DNA of 64,000 bases from an uncultured bacterium. GTDB taxonomy: Bacteria; DUMJ01. Numbering within the stretch: position 1 is the stretch's first letter; the number at the start of each line of letters is the position of its first letter. Both the position numbers and the translations under genes were made by a program. The stretch spans positions 32,457 through 96,456 of the forward strand of contig CALGNK010000003.1 in the NCBI GenBank assembly GCA_937958695.1, in the 5' to 3' direction. The notes under the pieces are model-generated. The model saw nothing but the letters and a program-made list of their open reading frames with translations, searched no databases and was not told the DNA's origin. Positions 50,813 to 62,197 of this stretch are shown piece by piece.

Positions 50813-51736
50813 ATGGAAAGGATATGGGCTTATTTAATTCACCTTGGTTATAATATGTGGCTTGATTGGGAGCACCCAAACTATAAAGACAGTGACATAG
50901 TATCTACAGACTTTCTCCGATGCGAAAAAGAAGTCTGGGATAGGTTAATAGAAGAAATACCTAAGAATGGGATAAATATGGTTTTGATAGACCTTGGTGA
51001 AGGAATAAGGTATAGAAGCCATCCAGAGATATCGATAAAAGGCTCTTGGGATGTTGAGCTACTGAAAGATGAAATAAAGAAGATGAGAGGTTTGGGCCTA
51101 GAAGTTATCCCAAAACTTAACTTCTCTACAACCCATGATAATTGGTTGGGTAAGTATGCTAGGATTGTTTCTACAGATGCTTATTATAATATCTGCAGAG
51201 ACTTAATAGAAGAGGTTATAGACATATTTGATAAGCCACGTTTTTTCCACCTTGGAATGGACGAAGAAACCTATGAGCATCAGAGGAATATGCTCTATGT
51301 AGTTATAAGGCAGTATGATCTATGGTGGAATGATCTCTATTTCTTGGTAAATGAAGTCGAGAAGAGGAATGTAAGGGCTTGGATCTGGTCTGACTATCTC
51401 TGGACTCACAAAGAAGAATTCTTCAAAAAGATGCCCAAAACAGTCTTACAGAGCAACTGGTATTATGGAAAAGAGTTCACCTCTGATATTGGATATGTCA
51501 AAGCCTATCTAGAGCTTAATGAAATGGGTTATGACCAGATGCCAACTGGAAGTAACTGGAGTTGTGAAGAGAACTTCCTCCTGACAGTTGAATTCTGCAA
51601 GAAACATATCTCTGAGGAGCACCTTTTAGGCTTCTTACAGACCTCCTGGCGCCCAACCACTATTAAGTGGCTAGATACGCACCTAGATGCCATCGATTTG
51701 GTAAAGAGAGGAAAAGAAATCTATATAAGCTCTTAG
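50813..51736 (+). CDS. GH20-like TIM-barrel protein
   Basis: 307 residues, cytosolic. The key segment FFHLGMDEETYEH resembles the HxGxDE catalytic motif of family 20 beta-hexosaminidases (Asp-Glu pair), with GLEVIPKLNFSTTHDNWLG before it and WIWSDYLW after. It lacks the N-terminal domain of true GH20 enzymes. Likely a glycosidase or related sugar-binding barrel. Preceded by GGAGG, 28 bases after the permease gene, so part of the importer operon. Confidence 0.65.
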   Translation: MERIWAYLIHLGYNMWLDWEHPNYKDSDIVSTDFLRCEKEVWDRLIEEIPKNGINMVLIDLGEGIRYRSHPEISIKGSWDVELLKDEIKKMRGLGLEVIPKLNFSTTHDNWLGKYARIVSTDAYYNICRDLIEEVIDIFDKPRFFHLGMDEETYEHQRNMLYVVIRQYDLWWNDLYFLVNEVEKRNVRAWIWSDYLWTHKEEFFKKMPKTVLQSNWYYGKEFTSDIGYVKAYLELNEMGYDQMPTGSNWSCEENFLLTVEFCKKHISEEHLLGFLQTSWRPTTIKWLDTHLDAIDLVKRGKEIYISS

Positions 51737-51743
51737 GATACTG

Positions 51744-51767
51744 ACGATAGTAAGATCTTATCGTTTT
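51744..51767 (+). terminator. Weak terminator after the GH20-like gene
   Basis: A 6-bp stem ACGATA (51744-51749) and TATCGT (51759-51764) followed by TTT. It overlaps the last codons of the convergent lipoprotein gene. Confidence 0.35.
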
Positions 51768-52309
51768 ATACTTGCTGATCCTTTATCAAACACTTGTCCT
51801 AAAGGAGCACCCTGAGTGTATAGCTTAAACTCATAATCCCCTGTCATACCATCTATAATCCCATCTCTACATCCATACCCATGGGGGAATGTAAAAGCAA
51901 GGTCATAGTAGTCGCCAGATTGGAAACTTATGATACTACCGCTTAATATAAAGACAATTAATGTTAGAAACATTTCATTCTCAGGAGTCACATATCCTTT
52001 AGCCTTTATCCTAGCCCTTAATTCGTCGGTACTGTCTCCGTATACATTAGCTTTTATAGTGCCAGATATTGTATAATTGTTATAAGTTCCACTATACATT
52101 ACTTCAACTACCCCATCAGTAAATTTCCCATCTAGGTCTTGGGTTAGACCATCGATATTAATATTAACCCCTAGAAACTTAAAGCTTTCGCTTTCTAATT
52201 TTCCCTGCCAATCACCTGAAAGATCCGGTATCTCGTATGTATAGCATCCCCCGAAAGCTCCAACTAAAAATACCCCCAGAATTATTAGTACTAATAATTT
52301 TCTTATCAT
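51758..52309 (-). CDS. Small putative lipoprotein, beta-rich
   Basis: 183 residues. The hydrophobic N-terminus ends GAFGGC, a lipobox-like site with Phe at -3 instead of the usual Leu/Ala. The mature part begins YTYEIPDLSGDWQGKLES, and the pattern of alternating hydrophobic residues suggests a beta barrel like lipocalins. No family recognised. It faces the ThuA-Gfo/Idh gene across a symmetric pair of promoters, which suggests shared control. Confidence 0.55.
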   Translation of the reverse strand: MIRKLLVLIILGVFLVGAFGGCYTYEIPDLSGDWQGKLESESFKFLGVNINIDGLTQDLDGKFTDGVVEVMYSGTYNNYTISGTIKANVYGDSTDELRARIKAKGYVTPENEMFLTLIVFILSGSIISFQSGDYYDLAFTFPHGYGCRDGIIDGMTGDYEFKLYTQGAPLGQVFDKGSASIKR

Positions 52310-52341
52310 AGTACTCCACCTCCAATTCTTGTTTTACCATC

Positions 52342-52361
52342 ATTATACCATATGGTATTAT
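52342..52361. promoter_or_regulatory. Symmetric back-to-back extended -10 promoters
   Basis: ATACCATATGGTAT (52345-52358) is a perfect palindrome. It places TGGTATTAT on the + strand (-10 at 52356-52361) and TGGTATAAT on the - strand (-10 at 52342-52347), each an extended -10. The + promoter also has TTTACC 17 bp upstream. The two polymerase sites overlap and should exclude each other. Confidence 0.6.
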
Positions 52362-52397
52362 TTATTAAAAAGATATACCGTAAAGGAGGATAAGGGT

Positions 52398-54035
52398 ATG
52401 AAGAAAGTCTTATATGTGTATGGAGGACCTGAGTTTCATCCAACAGAAAAGGGAGGGAATGTAATAAAAGCTCTTCTAGAAGAGGATAAAAGATTCGAAT
52501 TAGATATGACCAATGACCTTAACATCTTTGAAAATTTATCTAGTAGGGGATACTCAACTATAGTGCTATACACCACAGGCTTCTATAATGAACTAACCCC
52601 AGAAAGAGAAAAAGGACTTTTGGAGTTTGTTAGTAACGGGGGAGGATTTGTTGGAATCCATTCCGCAACCGATAGCTTTCGTGGTAGTCGAGCATACATA
52701 GATATGATAGGAGGAGAATTCTTAACCCATCCTCCTCAGCAAGAGTTTAAGGTATTTATAGCAGATAAAAATCATTATCTAACTGTTCGTATGCCAGACT
52801 TTAAGGTCTATGATGAGATGTACCATCTTCAAAGTTATGACCCTACAAAAGTAAATCTTATAGCATATACCATATGGCAGGGCAAAAAACTTCCTATGGT
52901 ATATACCCGTCAATATGGAAAAGGACGGGTAGTTTATCTGGCGAATGGACATTCTCTAGAGGTCTTGAACCATCCTGAAATTCAAAAGTTATTGGTACGT
53001 TCTATAGCCTGGACTTCTGGGGAAGAATTGACCAGAAAGACGATAAACTGTGGAATATGTGGTTATGGTGGTATGGGAAGATTCCACGCAGAAAAGATAA
53101 GTCAAACCGAAGGGTTTAATCTTATAGCGGTATGTGATATTAATTCTGAGAATTTAGAGTTGGCAAGGAGGGAATACCCAAATCTTAAAGGCTATTTTAT
53201 AAATCTAGAAGAAATGTTAGCCATTCAAGACTTAGAGTTAGTCTTTGTTGTGGTTCCCCATAACGCACATAGAGAAGTTGTGATAAGATGTCTGGATGCA
53301 GGGAAAAATGTCGTTTTAGAAAAGCCTATGAGTATAACTGTAGAAGAGGCTAATGCTATGATCTCTAAAGCCAACGAGACAGGGCTTATGCTCAGTGTAT
53401 TCCATAATCGTAGATGGGATAGTGATTATCTAACAATTAAAGAGATAATAAACAAAGGCTTAATAGGAGAAATCTTCCATATAGAGGCAGGACTTACAAA
53501 CTACAGGCACCCTGGGTTTACTTGGCGTTCAGATAAAGAGGCCTGTGGTAGTGTAATGCATGATTGGGGAGCTCACTTTATAGACTGGATCTTGAACCTT
53601 GTGCCGTCTAAGATTACTCAGATAACAGGAGATTTTCAGAAGAGAGTTTGGCATGTGGTAACCAATGAAGATCATGGAGAGGTGTTTATAAGGTTTGAGA
53701 ATGGAGTAACAGCTGATTTTATGATATCTGATATATCCGCTATACCAAGATCTAAGTGGCGTATCCTAGGGACAAAGGGAGCTATTGAAGCTAACTGGAA
53801 TAATGAAATAAGGCTTGTATCCTATGCGTCCGGAATAGCTCAGGATAGTTTGTTAAAGGTTGGAACAGAAAATCAGTGGAGTGAGTATTATAGGAATATA
53901 TTAGACCACCTGCTTATGAAAGAAGCACTGATAGTAAAACCAGAACAGGCGCGTAGAGTAATAGGAGTAATAGAAGCTGGTATAAAGAGCGCTCAGTTAG
54001 GGATTAGTGTTCCTCCGATAGAAGGATGCGAGTAA
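52398..54035 (+). CDS. ThuA-like domain fused to Gfo/Idh/MocA dehydrogenase
   Basis: Residues 1-210 match the ThuA-like (class I glutamine amidotransferase-like) fold: VLYVYGGPEFHPTEKGG, FVSNGGGFVGIHSATDSFRG (core GGFVGIHSATD). Residues 215-545 are an NAD(P)-dependent sugar oxidoreductase: CGYGGMGRFHAEK nucleotide loop, VVLEKPMSITVEEA with the catalytic Lys-Pro, and HDWGAHFIDWI with the His. ThuA and Gfo/Idh proteins act together in trehalose or keto-sugar catabolism, usually as separate genes. Start taken at the ATG with AAAGGAGG (52383-52389); 23 codons upstream lie over the promoter. Confidence 0.82.
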   Translation: MKKVLYVYGGPEFHPTEKGGNVIKALLEEDKRFELDMTNDLNIFENLSSRGYSTIVLYTTGFYNELTPEREKGLLEFVSNGGGFVGIHSATDSFRGSRAYIDMIGGEFLTHPPQQEFKVFIADKNHYLTVRMPDFKVYDEMYHLQSYDPTKVNLIAYTIWQGKKLPMVYTRQYGKGRVVYLANGHSLEVLNHPEIQKLLVRSIAWTSGEELTRKTINCGICGYGGMGRFHAEKISQTEGFNLIAVCDINSENLELARREYPNLKGYFINLEEMLAIQDLELVFVVVPHNAHREVVIRCLDAGKNVVLEKPMSITVEEANAMISKANETGLMLSVFHNRRWDSDYLTIKEIINKGLIGEIFHIEAGLTNYRHPGFTWRSDKEACGSVMHDWGAHFIDWILNLVPSKITQITGDFQKRVWHVVTNEDHGEVFIRFENGVTADFMISDISAIPRSKWRILGTKGAIEANWNNEIRLVSYASGIAQDSLLKVGTENQWSEYYRNILDHLLMKEALIVKPEQARRVIGVIEAGIKSAQLGISVPPIEGCE

Positions 54036-54069
54036 GACCTAAAGGCTAGCTATTTCTGTGATGTTATGC

Positions 54070-54075
54070 TAAAAT
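54070..54075 (+). promoter_or_regulatory. Extended -10 of the WYL regulator gene
   Basis: TGCTAAAAT: TG one base before TAAAAT, 29 bases before the TTG start. No -35. Confidence 0.4.
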
Positions 54076-54104
54076 GTTAGTAAAAATATAGTAGAGGGAA
54101 AGGG

Positions 54105-55115
54105 TTGGGGAAGAACAAAAATGATCTAAGGCGTGGTTTTAACAAGATTATTCTATTAAGGATATTTAAAATCTTTCAGAAGATAAGAGATTTATCTTAC
54201 CCTAATCTATCTAGACTAACAGAAGAACTTTCATACGAAATTGGTAATGTATCAGAAAGGACTATAAAGAGGGATATAGCAACACTAAAATATGACCTAG
54301 GACTTCCAATAGAATTTGATAAGAGAAAGGGAGGCTATTATCTAAAAGAAGAGTGTGAATTCCCTTTCCCTCCATTAAGTGGAGGAGAAGTCATCTCACT
54401 TCTAATAGCCACAAACCTACTTCAACAGTTTAAAGGGACACCATTAGAAAAAAGCTTGTCATCTCTAGAAAAGAAGTTAGAGACTTTCTTATCTGATAAA
54501 GTCTCTATAAATCCAAAAGAGTTAGAAATGGCTCTTTCAGTAAACATCTCTTATATAAAACTTAAGACAGATGTAAGTGATATATTTGATAAGATATTCA
54601 AGGCGATAAGAGAAAAACGAAGAGTTGTTATTAAATATCACTCGTTAAGTTCTAATGAGACTAGAGAGAGAAAGGTAGATCCGTATCATATATACAACTT
54701 CCAAGGGGTATGGTATTTTTGTGGATACTGTCATTTTAGAAAGGAAATTAGAGATTTTGCCCTCGATAGGATCATCAGTATAAAGATCCTTAGTGAGCAG
54801 TTCGAGATCTCTAAAGATTTTGATCTAAAAGAATATCTAAATCGAGCGTTCAGAATCTATAAGGGTGATACAAAAAAGATAAAGGTATGGTTCGACTCAT
54901 ACCAGGCTAGGTGGATAAAGGAAAGAATATGGCATGAGAGCCAAGAGATAGAAGACTTGGAAAACGGGGAAATAATACTCACTATAGAGGGAAATACTGA
55001 AGAGATAAAAAGATGGATTATGAGCTATGGTTCGCACTGTAAGGTCTTAGAGCCCGAATCACTCAAAAAAGAGATAGAAGAAGAAATAAAGAAGTTGTGT
55101 GAAATATATAAGTAA
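54105..55115 (+). CDS. WYL-domain transcriptional regulator next to cas genes
   Basis: N-terminal DeoR-type helix-turn-helix (RLTEELSYEIGNVSERTIKRDIATL, core SERTIKRDIATLK), then a WYL domain at about 170-245 (RRVVIKYHSLS, DPYHIYNFQGVWYFCGYC) and a C-terminal WCX-like extension. WYL domains bind nucleic acid or nucleotide ligands, and such proteins often control CRISPR-Cas and other defence genes. The start is a TTG preceded by GGGAAAGGG; no better start is in frame. A small hairpin separates it from cas6. Confidence 0.82.
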   Translation: MGKNKNDLRRGFNKIILLRIFKIFQKIRDLSYPNLSRLTEELSYEIGNVSERTIKRDIATLKYDLGLPIEFDKRKGGYYLKEECEFPFPPLSGGEVISLLIATNLLQQFKGTPLEKSLSSLEKKLETFLSDKVSINPKELEMALSVNISYIKLKTDVSDIFDKIFKAIREKRRVVIKYHSLSSNETRERKVDPYHIYNFQGVWYFCGYCHFRKEIRDFALDRIISIKILSEQFEISKDFDLKEYLNRAFRIYKGDTKKIKVWFDSYQARWIKERIWHESQEIEDLENGEIILTIEGNTEEIKRWIMSYGSHCKVLEPESLKKEIEEEIKKLCEIYK

Positions 55116-55134
55116 AGGGTCAATCTATGACCCT
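55116..55134 (+). promoter_or_regulatory. Hairpin between the WYL gene and cas6
   Basis: AGGGTCA (55116-55122) and TGACCCT (55128-55134), 7-bp stem with a five-base loop, directly after the WYL stop and without a T run. TAAAAT at 55144-55149 could be a -10 for cas6. It may be a weak terminator or an operator. Confidence 0.35.
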
Positions 55135-55165
55135 CTATAGTATTAAAATATAAAGGGTGATGGTT

Positions 55166-57719
<2,554 letters not shown>

Positions 57720-57721
57720 AA

Positions 57722-58633
57722 ATGAGTGAAACAATTAAGAACCGTTCAGAGATCTTATTCTTGTATGATGCTACAAATGTTAATCCTAATGGGGACCCGT
57801 TAGATGAGAACAAACCACGTATAGATGAAGAGACGGGAAGGAATATTATAACTGACGTAAGATTAAAAAGAACAATTAGAGATTATCTATTTGACTACAA
57901 GGGCAAGGAAGTTTTTATAAGAGAAATAAGGGAAGATGATGGAAACTTAAGGACTAAGGAAAAAAGATTAGAAGAATTCAAAGATAACGAAGAACTCATA
58001 GCAAAGTGCATAGATGTAAGACTCTTTGGAGCTACCACCGCAGTGAAAGATAAAACTATGACCCTAACAGGACCTGTTCAATTCAAATACGGTTACTCAT
58101 TACACCGAGTAGATCTGACTTATGTAAAGGGTACTACTGTCATGCCTTCTGCTCAAGACAGAAGGCAAGGGACTTTTACAGAGAAGTACATACTCCCATA
58201 CTCCCTAATTGTATTTTATGGCATTGTAAATGAAAATGCTGTCAAAACTCAAAATATCCCACTGACAGAAGAAGATATAGAACTATTACTAGAAGGCATG
58301 TGGAATGGGACAAAAAATCTTATATCGACATCTAAGGTTGGGCAGATGCCTAGACTTCTAATGCAGGTAATACATAAAGAATCTAATTACCACATAGGAG
58401 AATTAGATAAACGTGTAAGGTTTATCTCCAACAAAAACGACGAAGAGATAAGAGATATAACTGATGGAGTACTAGATATAAGTGAATTAGTAAAAACATT
58501 AAATGATAGCAAGGAGAGTATTATTAAGGTAAGGTACAAGGTAGATGAAAGAGTAAGGCTTTCGATAGATGGTAAAGAAGTTGCCTTAGAAGATGCTCTT
58601 ACCGAAGTTAGTCATGAACAGCTTCCTTTCTAG
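57722..58633 (+). CDS. cas7: Cascade backbone protein Cas7 (Csh2 type)
   Basis: Repeating backbone of the effector complex that coats the crRNA. It begins with the strand EILFLYDATNVNPNGDPL, a Cas7 signature, followed by TDVRLKRTIRDYL, DVRLFGAT and the thumb-region TGPVQFKYGYSLHRV. Length of 303 fits Csh2. Starts one base after cas8b with GAGGG before the ATG. Confidence 0.93.
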   Translation: MSETIKNRSEILFLYDATNVNPNGDPLDENKPRIDEETGRNIITDVRLKRTIRDYLFDYKGKEVFIREIREDDGNLRTKEKRLEEFKDNEELIAKCIDVRLFGATTAVKDKTMTLTGPVQFKYGYSLHRVDLTYVKGTTVMPSAQDRRQGTFTEKYILPYSLIVFYGIVNENAVKTQNIPLTEEDIELLLEGMWNGTKNLISTSKVGQMPRLLMQVIHKESNYHIGELDKRVRFISNKNDEEIRDITDGVLDISELVKTLNDSKESIIKVRYKVDERVRLSIDGKEVALEDALTEVSHEQLPF

Positions 58634-58642
58634 GAGGCAGAT

Positions 58643-59356
58643 ATGAAAGCCCTAATATTTGACATATGGGGAGACTTTGCCCACTTTAAAAGATTCTATA
58701 CAACCTCTTCTCCACTTACCTTTTCCTTTCCTCCCCCTCCTACAGTAAAAGGCATATTAGGGGCAATTATAGGATGTAGTAAGGATGACTATTTAAAGGT
58801 GTTCTCTAGAGATAGATGTGCTATAGCTATTCAAATCCTAAAACCAATAAAAAAGATAAGGCTTGGATTAAACCATATAAACACAAAGGGAAATTTTTGG
58901 CGTCCAACAAAGAAAGGAAAACATGAGGCTAGGACTCAGATACCATGTGAATTTCTAAAAGACCCTGCATACAGAATATACGTTTTCCATAGAGATGAAG
59001 AGATATTTGATAACTTAATAGAGAATCTAAAAGCTCATAAGACATTCTTTACCGTTTCTCTAGGGTTAAGTGAAATGTTAGCAGATTTTAAATATGTAGG
59101 CATTATGGATTTCGAAGAGGTCAGAGAAAAAGAGGAAGAAATCTCTTCTATCCTTCCTATAAATCTAATCTTAGATGGGATAGCACTTAGGGAAGGTTAT
59201 AGATACTTCAAAGATAGGATACCATTAGATATGGACAAAGATAGAATAGTAAACGTATACGAAGACGTCCTCTATGAATCTCAAGGTAAAAGGATCTATG
59301 CAAAGATAGAAAAATTCTGGAAAGGTGAAGATGGAACTTGCATCGTGTTTTTCTAG
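58643..59356 (+). CDS. cas5: Cascade subunit Cas5 (Cas5h)
   Basis: Binds the 5' handle of the crRNA. The N-terminal ferredoxin fold begins ALIFDIWGDFAHFKRFYTTSS, followed by FPPPPTVKGILGAIIGCSKDD, the Pro-rich/Gly-rich loop diagnostic of Cas5. Length of 237. GGAGG before the ATG; the end overlaps cas3 by 26 bases. Confidence 0.92.
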   Translation: MKALIFDIWGDFAHFKRFYTTSSPLTFSFPPPPTVKGILGAIIGCSKDDYLKVFSRDRCAIAIQILKPIKKIRLGLNHINTKGNFWRPTKKGKHEARTQIPCEFLKDPAYRIYVFHRDEEIFDNLIENLKAHKTFFTVSLGLSEMLADFKYVGIMDFEEVREKEEEISSILPINLILDGIALREGYRYFKDRIPLDMDKDRIVNVYEDVLYESQGKRIYAKIEKFWKGEDGTCIVFF

Positions 59357-61706
59357 TCTATACTCACACCCAGATAAACCCTTAGAGAGACACCTAGTAA
59401 ATGTAGCAAATCTAGCCACAAAGAACCTTGAAGAAAAGCCTATAGAGAATTTATACATACTTGATAGAGATACGATAAAAAAGATAGTAAAGATCTGTGG
59501 CTTATGTCACGATCTAGGCAAAGCTACCGGATATTTTCAAAAGTATCTTTTCTCTGATGGAAAAGAACAGGAAAAATTAAAGGCTATGAAGGAGACGCAT
59601 CATTCACTTCTATCATCAGTTATTTCCTTCTTCGTTACTTCTAAGGAATTTGAAAATGATGAAAATTTAAGCACAGAGCAAAAGTTAATTGCCTCCTTCG
59701 TAGCCTATCTATCTATAAAAAGACATCATGGAGACCTAGAAGATATACTAACTGAGAGTATACTAGATGAAGAGGATGAAGATCTTTTAAACAAACAGAT
59801 AGATAGCATTGATGATACAAAGTTTTCGTTACTTATAGGAATTTTAAAAAATAATGGTTTAAATACAAATTTAGATAAAATAATACTTAAAGAGAGTATT
59901 CATTATACTAAAGAGCATCTTATAAAGCTTAGGAGAAGATTCAGAAAGATAGAAGAGGAAAGGAATATAGAGCTATACTTACTAATGAACTTAATATTTT
60001 CTCTTCTTATAGATGCAGATAAAAACGAGGTTGGACTAAAAAACATCATAGAAAGAAAAAAGATAGAAATCCCCTATACTGTAGTTGATAGGTATAAAGC
60101 TAGTAAAGGATTTAGGGATACATATATAAATCAACTTAGGGAAGAAGCTTATAGAGAAGTAAATAATAAGGACTTAGACTTAAACCAGAGAATATACTCC
60201 TTGAATCTACCCACCGGATTGGGAAAGACTTTCGCATCCTTCGCCTTCGCCTTAAGACTTAGAGATAGGGTCTATAGGGAAAAGGGATATATACCTAGAA
60301 TAGTATATTCACTCCCATTCCTAAGCATAATAGACCAAAATGCCCAGGAGATAGAAAATATCTTCAAGATCAATGAGATTCCTCTAGATACAGATATATT
60401 CTTAAAGCATCATCATATGTCAGATGTTTATTATAAAAGAGATGATAATGAGTTTGAGTCAGAAGAGGCAAGGCTACTTATTGAAGGTTGGAATTCCGAG
60501 ATTGTAATCACTACTTTTGTTCAATTATTCCATACGTTAATCTCTAATAGGAATAAACCTCTAATCAGATTCCATAGATTAGCGGGAAGTATAATCATCC
60601 TAGATGAAATTCAAGCCATACCTTTTAAATACTGGCTTCTGTTAAAAGAAATACTTTCTACAATTGCCAGGAAACTAGATGTCTACATAATATTTGTTAC
60701 TGCAACACAGCCTCTAATTATGCCTAAAGAAGATATATATCAGCTTGTAGACTCAGAAAAGTACTTTAGACAGATGGAAAGAGTTATTATAAAAGTCAAA
60801 ACTAATGATAGGATAAGCTTAGATGAATTTATAAGAGAATTAGATTTAGAAGATAACAAAAGATACTTATTCATATTAAACACAATAAGCTCGGCAAGAG
60901 AATTTTATAAGTTATTAAAAGAAATGACAAATGAAGATGTTATCTATCTTTCATCTCACATCGTTCCGTATGATAGGCTAAATCGAATAGAAAAGATAAA
61001 GAGGGGAAAGGTTAGATTAGCGGTTACAACACAACTGGTAGAGGCTGGAGTCGATATAGACTTTGACGTGGTATATAGAGATATGGCTCCTCTAGACTCG
61101 ATAATTCAGGCAGTTGGCAGATGTAATAGGAATTGGGGGAAGAAAGGAGAAACAATTGTAGTATATCTAAAAGATGAGAATAGATCTTACGCCTCTTACA
61201 TATATGATTCGCTACTGTTAGATATAACATCTAGGATCTTATCTGAGAAGGAGGTTATAGAAGAGAGAGAATTTTGGAACATAGTTAATTCATATTACGT
61301 AGAGGTTCAAAAGAAGAAATCCAGCGATATATCTAGCGAATTTATAAATGCAATATACAGGCTAAAGTATAATAGCACTGATGAGACTATAGGAATCGAA
61401 GATTTCAAGTTGATAGAAGAAGATTATCGTAAATTTGAGGTCTTTATAGAATTAAACGATGAAGCAAGAGAAATATGGGAAAGATTTATAGAAATTAAAG
61501 GAATAAAAGACTTAATAGATCGTAGGATAGAATTTAACAAAATTAAAAAAGACTTCTACAAATATGTAGTTTCTATCCCAGTAAATGTGGAAAATATACC
61601 GCCTATAATAAATGGTTTTGGATATGTAAGTAATAGTTCTATTTCTGACTATTACGATGAGGCAACAGGATTTAAACCTAAAGGGGATACTATATTATTA
61701 TGGTAA
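59331..61706 (+). CDS. cas3: CRISPR nuclease-helicase Cas3
   Basis: HD nuclease fused to a superfamily 2 helicase. HD ligands: H21, H60-D61 (CHDLGKATGYFQKYL), H90-H91 and D228/D230. Helicase: Walker A LPTGLGKT (293-300), DEIQ (425-428) as the DExH box, FVTATQP (motif III), and the motif VI arginines in QAVGRCNRNW. All nuclease and ATPase motifs look intact, so interference should be functional. I start at the ATG at 59331 after GGTG; GTG at 59325 is also possible. Confidence 0.93.
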   Translation: MELASCFSSLYSHPDKPLERHLVNVANLATKNLEEKPIENLYILDRDTIKKIVKICGLCHDLGKATGYFQKYLFSDGKEQEKLKAMKETHHSLLSSVISFFVTSKEFENDENLSTEQKLIASFVAYLSIKRHHGDLEDILTESILDEEDEDLLNKQIDSIDDTKFSLLIGILKNNGLNTNLDKIILKESIHYTKEHLIKLRRRFRKIEEERNIELYLLMNLIFSLLIDADKNEVGLKNIIERKKIEIPYTVVDRYKASKGFRDTYINQLREEAYREVNNKDLDLNQRIYSLNLPTGLGKTFASFAFALRLRDRVYREKGYIPRIVYSLPFLSIIDQNAQEIENIFKINEIPLDTDIFLKHHHMSDVYYKRDDNEFESEEARLLIEGWNSEIVITTFVQLFHTLISNRNKPLIRFHRLAGSIIILDEIQAIPFKYWLLLKEILSTIARKLDVYIIFVTATQPLIMPKEDIYQLVDSEKYFRQMERVIIKVKTNDRISLDEFIRELDLEDNKRYLFILNTISSAREFYKLLKEMTNEDVIYLSSHIVPYDRLNRIEKIKRGKVRLAVTTQLVEAGVDIDFDVVYRDMAPLDSIIQAVGRCNRNWGKKGETIVVYLKDENRSYASYIYDSLLLDITSRILSEKEVIEEREFWNIVNSYYVEVQKKKSSDISSEFINAIYRLKYNSTDETIGIEDFKLIEEDYRKFEVFIELNDEAREIWERFIEIKGIKDLIDRRIEFNKIKKDFYKYVVSIPVNVENIPPIINGFGYVSNSSISDYYDEATGFKPKGDTILLW

Positions 61707-62197
61707 TACAGATCACAGGAACGATAGTTCAAAGTTATTATATCTGTCATAGACAATGCTGGCTTATGTCTAGGCAGATAGTCCCAGACCAAGATCATCC
61801 TTTTATAGAGATAGGACGATTAATTGATAGTGAAAGTTATGACAAAGATAGAAAGAAAATAGAACTTGAAGATATGGTTATTGATCTTATAAAAAGTGAA
61901 AAAGACAGTATATTAATAGGAGAGATAAAGAAAAGTTCTAGGGCAGAGGAAAGCGCTAAGATACAACTTGCATTTTATCTATACAGATTAAAGGAAATAG
62001 GCATTTCTGTGCGGGGAATACTACTTTTCCCAAAGGAAAGAAAAAGAATACCATTAGAATTAGACGATGATTTAGAAAGGAAAATTAATGAGATGTTTAA
62101 AGATATAGAGAAAATTCTTCAAAGCCCAATTCCCCCTTCAGCTCAGAAGATAAAATACTGCACTAATTGCGCATACAGGGAGTTCTGTTGGTCATGA
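61700..62197 (+). CDS. cas4: CRISPR adaptation nuclease Cas4
   Basis: RecB-like exonuclease that trims and orients prespacers. Iron-sulfur cysteines: C16/C20 (YICHRQCW) and the C-terminal trio C154, C157, C163 (YCTNCAYREFC). Nuclease residues: D62, E75 and K77 in GEIKKS, and Q in IQLAFYLY. Length of 165. Its stop overlaps the cas1 ATG as ATGA. Confidence 0.93.
   Translation: MVIQITGTIVQSYYICHRQCWLMSRQIVPDQDHPFIEIGRLIDSESYDKDRKKIELEDMVIDLIKSEKDSILIGEIKKSSRAEESAKIQLAFYLYRLKEIGISVRGILLFPKERKRIPLELDDDLERKINEMFKDIEKILQSPIPPSAQKIKYCTNCAYREFCWS

Noticed and set aside
51758-51770. Strong bidirectional terminator between the GH20-like and lipoprotein genes
   Set aside because: The stem has only six pairs and a nine-base loop, so it is listed only as a weak + strand terminator.
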